The notes under the pieces were generated by a model. That model saw only the letters and a list, made by a program, of their open reading frames with translations, ran no database searches and was not told the DNA's origin. From contig CANQHS010000033.1 of assembly GCA_947623795.1 (NCBI GenBank), positions 1 through 8,870 on the forward strand: 8,870 bases of DNA. The letters run 5' to 3'. The first letter of the stretch is position 1. Every line of letters begins with the position of its first letter. Both the position numbers and the translations under genes were made by a program. Below are positions 5,405-8,870 of this stretch, in pieces. This stretch comes from an uncultured Clostridia bacterium. Its GTDB lineage: Bacteria; Bacillota; Clostridia; Christensenellales; UBA1242.

Positions 5405-6688
5405 TTATTTTATTGTGTTGTTTGTGTGCAAGAAGTCGAGAATCTTTTTCATCAACAATTCGTTTGCGATTTGGTTTACTAAATCATTATTAACTTGTTT
5501 TTTGAATTCTTCTTTTGTTTTGTTGGCAGATTTTGCAAGTTCTTCAACTTTTTGGTCGATATCTGCTTCGTTGATGTCAAGATTTTCTTCTCTAATGAGT
5601 TTTTCAAGCACTGTTCTTGCCTTAACATTTCTCGCTGAGTTGGTGCGGACTTCCGCATTAAATTCGTCCATAGTTTTGCCTATGTATTGAACATAGTCTT
5701 CCAACTTGATGCCTTGATATCTCATTTGGTTTTTCATGCCTTCAATTTGGCGATTGAATTCTTCTTCCACCATAACTTCTGGTGCGGTGAATTCAGTGTC
5801 ATCAATAATCTTGTCCAAAATGGAGTTATCTAGCTCAACTTCGGCGCGTTCGTCTGCTTCTTTAACTAATCTATCTTTAACGCTTGCTTTATATTCGTCA
5901 ACCGTGTTAAATTCGGTGGAATTAGACACAAATTCTTCGTTTAATTCTGGCATAACGCGTTCACGAATATTTTTGATTTCAACTTTAAATGTAGCAGGTT
6001 TGTTTGCCAAACTTTTTTCGTGATAATCTGCTGGGAAAGTTACAACAACGTCCTTTTTATCGCCAATGTTTAAGCCAACAAGTTGATCTTCAAAAGTGTC
6101 AATAAATGAGTGGCTGCCGATTTGAAGTTGATAGTTTTCCGCCTTGCCACCATCAAATTGTTTGCCATCAATATATCCATCAAAATCAAGGGTTACAAAA
6201 TCATTATTTTTAACAGGCTTTTTCGTTTCAACGAGTCTCGATGAACGCAAAAGTTCATGTTCAATTGCATCCTCAACTTCCTTTTCGCCAACTTCAATTT
6301 TTTGTTTTGTGAAAGTAAGGCCCTTATATTGAGCCAAACTAAATTCTGGCACGCAAGGAATTGCCAAAACAAATTCAACCCCATTTTCATCAAATTTTTT
6401 GATGTCAAGATTTGGGCTTGAAATTGGTTTAACATCGCTATGTTCGTTTAAGATTAATGTGTAGGCCTTATAATAGATGTCGTCCATAGCTGAATTGAAG
6501 AACACGCCTGCGCCATAAGTTTTTTCGATTACATTTCGTGGAGCGTGACCCTTTCTAAAGCCTGGAATATTAAACTTTCCTTTTTCTTTTTCGTAGGCGG
6601 AATTGATTGCCGCCTCCCACTCTTGTTTTTCAACAGACACGGTTGCATCAACCACGCCATCTTTCTTTTTGTTCAATTCGTATTTCAT
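5405..6688 (-). CDS. tig: Trigger factor, ribosome-associated chaperone
   Basis: A 427-aa cytoplasmic chaperone that binds near the ribosomal exit tunnel and shelters nascent chains; it also has a peptidyl-prolyl isomerase domain. The N-terminal ribosome-binding domain (about 1-112) carries the signature loop GFRKGHAP (43-50), which contacts ribosomal protein L23 (usual form GFRxGKxP). An FKBP-type PPIase domain spans about 158-243 ([17 protein letters not shown]..., then the family-typical FPADYH). The remainder, about 245-427, is the charged helical substrate-binding arms. Full length. The ATG has AAGGAG at good spacing. It is first in the tig-clpP-(clpX) block behind a near-consensus promoter (6712-6740), and clpP follows after 14 nt. 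This order is common in bacteria and links nascent-chain folding with degradation. Confidence 0.97.
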   Translation of the reverse strand: MKYELNKKKDGVVDATVSVEKQEWEAAINSAYEKEKGKFNIPGFRKGHAPRNVIEKTYGAGVFFNSAMDDIYYKAYTLILNEHSDVKPISSPNLDIKKFDENGVEFVLAIPCVPEFSLAQYKGLTFTKQKIEVGEKEVEDAIEHELLRSSRLVETKKPVKNNDFVTLDFDGYIDGKQFDGGKAENYQLQIGSHSFIDTFEDQLVGLNIGDKKDVVVTFPADYHEKSLANKPATFKVEIKNIRERVMPELNEEFVSNSTEFNTVDEYKASVKDRLVKEADERAEVELDNSILDKIIDDTEFTAPEVMVEEEFNRQIEGMKNQMRYQGIKLEDYVQYIGKTMDEFNAEVRTNSARNVKARTVLEKLIREENLDINEADIDQKVEELAKSANKTKEEFKKQVNNDLVNQIANELLMKKILDFLHTNNTIK

Positions 6689-6711
6689 ATTTTCTCCTTA
6701 AAAACTTGCCC

Positions 6712-6740
6712 ATTATAGCACACAATGGAAAATAAATCAA
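6712..6740 (-). promoter_or_regulatory. Promoter of the tig-clpP-clpX block
   Basis: Minus strand TTGATT (6740-6735), exactly 17 bp, then TATAAT (6717-6712) with TGC before it (extended -10). The predicted start is about 6705, only some 17 nt before the tig ATG, so the leader holds just the Shine-Dalgarno. No CIRCE-type (TTAGCACTC) inverted repeat or CtsR-type heptad operator is visible here, so heat-shock control by those repressors is not supported. Confidence 0.85.
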
Positions 6741-6756
6741 TAGATTTTTTATAATT

Positions 6757-7104
6757 TTACATCATTGTCATGAAAGCCAAAACGACGAGCAAAAGCGCAA
6801 AAACGACACATCCCATGATTATTGAAACGCGTTGTTTTGCTAAACTTTTGTTTTGCATTTCCATTTCAACAATTGCGATATTGTCCGGCTCGTCCTCTTC
6901 TAAAACAGCAATGCTTTCCCTATTTTCTTTGATTTGATTTGAGATTTTTATTGATCTATCCGCGGCAAAAACGGCGATTGCCACTGCCAAAAACAGAAAG
7001 CCAAAAGATTGGCAATAGACATTTTTATTGCCAATTAAAATTAATAATAGACTTATAAATAAGCTCACCAATGAAATGGTGAGCAACAAATTCAATTTTT
7101 TCAT
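6757..7104 (-). CDS. Small three-helix membrane protein with charged loop
   Basis: A 115-aa protein of no recognised family. Hydrophobic segments at about 5-25, 32-48 and 94-113 predict three membrane helices. Between the second and third lies a charged, acidic stretch of about 45 residues (49-93, containing LEEDEPD) that is probably cytoplasmic and helical. Its ATG overlaps the stop codon of the upstream gene in ATGA (7104-7101), so the two are translationally coupled and probably work together, perhaps as a complex. The promoter of tig lies directly downstream. Confidence 0.8.
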   Translation of the reverse strand: MKKLNLLLTISLVSLFISLLLILIGNKNVYCQSFGFLFLAVAIAVFAADRSIKISNQIKENRESIAVLEEDEPDNIAIVEMEMQNKSLAKQRVSIIMGCVVFALLLVVLAFMTMM

Positions 7105-7379
7105 TTGATACTAATGTTTAAAATCATGAACACAATTATGATAATCACAAAAATAATGAATGCAATCATCCAGCCAATGCTCTTTCTGCTTTTTGCATAA
7201 AAGAAAGCAAAAACAGCTGTGATAGAATAAGCTATAATTTGTGCAATCAAAGTCATGGCTGTGACAACAGGGGAACCACTTCCCAAAGCCCAATAAAACA
7301 CCTTGCTTAAAAACAGCGCAACAGCGACAAAAGCAATTGCAATATATGCTAGAAAATTAACGAAGCCTTTTCCTTTCAT
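7101..7379 (-). CDS. Small three-helix membrane protein
   Basis: A 92-aa, almost entirely hydrophobic protein with predicted helices at about 7-30, 38-61 and 68-88, separated by short loops; the second loop (KSRKS, 63-67) is basic and so probably cytoplasmic. No family recognised. The ATG has AGGAGG 6 nt upstream, a strong site. It is the first gene of a two-gene unit behind the promoter at 7398-7427; its TGA stop overlaps the ATG of the next gene. The unit sits between rluD and tig but appears transcriptionally separate from both. Confidence 0.8.
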   Translation of the reverse strand: MKGKGFVNFLAYIAIAFVAVALFLSKVFYWALGSGSPVVTAMTLIAQIIAYSITAVFAFFYAKSRKSIGWMIAFIIFVIIIIVFMILNISIK

Positions 7380-7397
7380 TTATATCCTCCTAATTTT

Positions 7398-7427
7398 ATT
7401 ATATCATAAAAATTTCGGTTTTAGCAA
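7398..7427 (-). promoter_or_regulatory. Promoter of the small membrane protein pair
   Basis: Minus strand TATAAT (7403-7398) preceded by TGA (extended -10). The best -35 is TTGCTA (7427-7422) at 18 bp. A GGAGG ribosome binding site follows closely, giving a very short leader. Confidence 0.65.
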
Positions 7428-7457
7428 TCAAAATTGCCATTATTTTCAATTTTGTTT

Positions 7458-8354
7458 TTATTTTATCTTATTGAGCACTTCTTTAAAATATTTTGGCAAT
7501 TCGATTTCAAATGTCATTTCCTTGTTCTTTGTGGGATGAACAAAACTAATTTTATAGGCAAACAAAAGTTGACCATCTAGGTAAATTTTATCTTGTCCAC
7601 CATAAAGTTTATCCCCAACAATTGGGTGGCCAACACTTTTTAGATGCGCCCTAATTTGGTGCGTTCTGCCAGTATAAAGTTTGCAATTTAAAAGAGTGTA
7701 GTGGTCATATACTTTGTCTATCGTGAAAAGCGTTTTGCTATATTTACCGTTTTGTTCGTTCAAAAGTGCCATTTGCTCGCGATTTTTAGGATTTCTGCCC
7801 AAATAGCCTTCAACAATAAAATATTCTTTGATTCTTCCCTTAATTAGTGCTTTATATTCTCTATTTAATGTTTTATCCTTTAATTGATTTGACAAAATTT
7901 TGTGTGCGGCATCCGTCTTTGCAACAATCATAAGCCCGCCCGTGTCCTTATCTAGCCTATGCACAATTCCCGGACGCAGCACGCCATTTATTGTGGACAA
8001 GTTCTTTATGTGGAACATGAGCGCGTTCACAAGCGTGTGGGATTTCGTGGTGTTGCACGGATGAACGACCAACCCAGTTTGTTTGTTGATTACAAGCAAG
8101 TCTTCATCCTCATAAATTATGTCAAGCGGAATATTTTCCGCTTCAGTTGAAATCTTTTCCGGCTCTTTTTCGTTCAGTTCAACAATGTCGCCAACTTTTA
8201 ATTTATAGCCCGCTTTTTGGGGTTTCCCATTTATTAAAATAAGCCCAGAATCGTTTAGCGTTTTTATATAACTACGGGAAAAGGTGGTGTGTTTTGCTAA
8301 AAACACATCTAATCTGATATCGTTTTCATCACAAGTTAGATTAGTTTTTTTCAC
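7458..8354 (-). CDS. rluD: RluA/RluD-family 23S rRNA pseudouridine synthase
   Basis: A 298-aa enzyme that isomerises specific uridines to pseudouridine, in this family mostly in 23S rRNA. An N-terminal S4 RNA-binding domain (about 13-70, with SRSYIKTLNDSGLILING) is followed by the catalytic domain. The signature HRLDKDTGG (132-140) contains the catalytic Asp135, and GRTHQIRAH (229-237) is the second conserved active-site motif. The S4 domain plus length fit the RluD-like (Bacillus YlyB) subgroup; the exact target uridines cannot be read from sequence. The start is a GTG inside the end of lspA (14-nt overlap), with GGTGGG just upstream, so the two genes are coupled. lspA followed by this synthase is a standard Firmicutes arrangement. 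No clear terminator follows, only a weak AT hairpin. Confidence 0.95.
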   Translation of the reverse strand: MKKTNLTCDENDIRLDVFLAKHTTFSRSYIKTLNDSGLILINGKPQKAGYKLKVGDIVELNEKEPEKISTEAENIPLDIIYEDEDLLVINKQTGLVVHPCNTTKSHTLVNALMFHIKNLSTINGVLRPGIVHRLDKDTGGLMIVAKTDAAHKILSNQLKDKTLNREYKALIKGRIKEYFIVEGYLGRNPKNREQMALLNEQNGKYSKTLFTIDKVYDHYTLLNCKLYTGRTHQIRAHLKSVGHPIVGDKLYGGQDKIYLDGQLLFAYKISFVHPTKNKEMTFEIELPKYFKEVLNKIK

Positions 8355-8808
8355 TTTTGCCCACCATAAAAATTAAATATATCGCCATCATGATTGCGCC
8401 AATGGTCAGAAAACTATCTGCAAAATTAAATGTTGGAAAAGTTGGGAAAAAATCAAGGAAAATGAAATCTCGCACTGCGTGAGTTTTCAAAAACACCCTA
8501 TCGAACAAATTGCCCAACGCCCCGCCGACAATAAAGCCGAAAGCAAGGCAATATAAAACATTTTTGTTTTTAATGAAATGATTAAACACGAAAAGTGCGA
8601 TAATCAGCACCACACTTATCACAACAAGCCAAATTGTTCTGCCTGAAAACAGTCCAAAAGCAACGCCCGTGTTGCCCCCATTGGACGCAATCGACACCAC
8701 ATTTGGAATTAGATTGAAATATTCAATTGCGAATAAAAAATGTTTGGTGACCAAGTCAATCACCAACACACTTATAATAGACAATGTTATAATCAGCCAT
8801 TTTTTCAT
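8341..8808 (-). CDS. lspA: Lipoprotein signal peptidase (signal peptidase II)
   Basis: A four-helix membrane aspartic peptidase that removes the signal peptide from diacylglyceryl-modified prolipoproteins at the lipobox Cys. Counted from the ATG at 8808 (155 aa), helix 1 carries the family D-x-x-[ST]-K pattern (DLVTK), then NTGVAFG (46-52, family NxGxAFG), GGALGNLFDR, and the two catalytic aspartates: Asp114 in VRDFIF and Asp131 in FNFADS. Start choice: ATGs also occur in frame at 8838 and 8829, but none of the three has a ribosome binding site. The ATG at 8808 gives the usual short N-terminus and lies one base beyond the TAA of an upstream frame, which suggests coupled translation. It heads the lspA-rluD unit as visible here and would process the lipoprotein encoded at 2122-3165. 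Confidence 0.96.
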   Translation of the reverse strand: MKKWLIITLSIISVLVIDLVTKHFLFAIEYFNLIPNVVSIASNGGNTGVAFGLFSGRTIWLVVISVVLIIALFVFNHFIKNKNVLYCLAFGFIVGGALGNLFDRVFLKTHAVRDFIFLDFFPTFPTFNFADSFLTIGAIMMAIYLIFMVGKSEKN

Positions 8809-8809
8809 A

Positions 8810-8870
8810 TTAATTTTTATTTTCGCCATTAGCGCCATTATTCGAATTGTCCGGGCGCAGAATTTTTCTA
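8810..8870 (-). CDS. C-terminal end of an upstream gene (partial)
   Basis: A minus-strand frame enters from the right edge and runs open to a TAA at 8812-8810, reading RKILRPDNSNNGANGENKN. The hydrophilic Asn/Gly/Glu tail looks like a natural protein C-terminus, and its stop lies one base before the likely lspA ATG. Nineteen residues are not enough to identify the product. In related bacteria the gene before lspA is often divIVA, ileS or a DksA/TraR-type protein, but nothing here discriminates among these. Confidence 0.45.
   Translation of the reverse strand, partial: RKILRPDNSNNGANGENKN

Noticed and set aside
7429..7454. 8-bp inverted repeat CAAAATTG / CAATTTTG after rluD, considered as a terminator
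   Set aside because: The stem is AT-rich with a 10-nt loop, and on the minus strand no T-tract follows. The T-run is on the plus-strand side, where there is no gene to terminate.
8341..8838. LspA starting at the upstream ATG 8838 or 8829
   Set aside because: Neither has a ribosome binding site and both overlap the tail of the upstream frame. The ATG at 8808 gives the normal N-terminus. This remains a preference, not proof.
1..8870. CRISPR array, tRNA or rRNA genes, insertion sequence or prophage genes
   Set aside because: No regularly spaced direct repeats, no tRNA-like cloverleaf or rRNA sequence, and no transposase, integrase or phage protein was seen on either strand.

Overview
This is a low-GC window in which every supported gene lies on the minus strand, so transcription runs right to left. 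The gene set (lspA, rluD, tig, clpP, clpX), Gram-positive style lipoprotein and membrane proteins, consensus sigma-A-type promoters and strong purine-rich ribosome binding sites suggest a low-GC Firmicutes/Clostridia-type bacterium, perhaps an uncultured gut lineage. TGG encodes Trp and TGA serves as a stop (gene ending at 7101), so the code is standard bacterial, not Mycoplasma-like.

Layout in transcription order. At the right edge is the end of an unidentified gene (8870-8810), followed by lspA (signal peptidase II) and rluD (23S rRNA pseudouridine synthase, GTG start overlapping lspA). A short promoter region then drives two coupled small three-helix membrane proteins (7379-6757, no recognised family). 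A clear promoter (TTGATT, 17 bp, extended TATAAT) begins the proteostasis block: tig (trigger factor), clpP and clpX. clpX is separated from clpP by 246 nt of noncoding DNA that holds a 70-nt palindrome and a REP-like repeat. A rho-independent terminator ends this block. Next come a 347-aa lipoprotein with its own promoter and terminator, a 113-aa Smr-domain protein that looks leaderless, and a 466-aa membrane-anchored repeat protein with its own promoter and terminator. At the far left, a very strong promoter with phased A-tracts fires out of the window.

The most notable signal is the lipoprotein promoter. It has a perfect TTGACA, a perfect TATAAT and a 19-bp spacer that contains an uninterrupted run of ten G in otherwise AT-rich DNA. 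This is the architecture of a phase-variable promoter, in which slippage of the homopolymer changes the -35/-10 spacing and switches or tunes a surface protein. The same promoter shares a 35-bp UP-element/-35 module (32/35 identical) with the left-edge promoter.

Functionally, trigger factor with ClpXP forms the folding and degradation block, and LspA matures lipoproteins such as the one encoded here. The two small membrane proteins, the lipoprotein and the 466-aa protein are uncharacterised from sequence alone.
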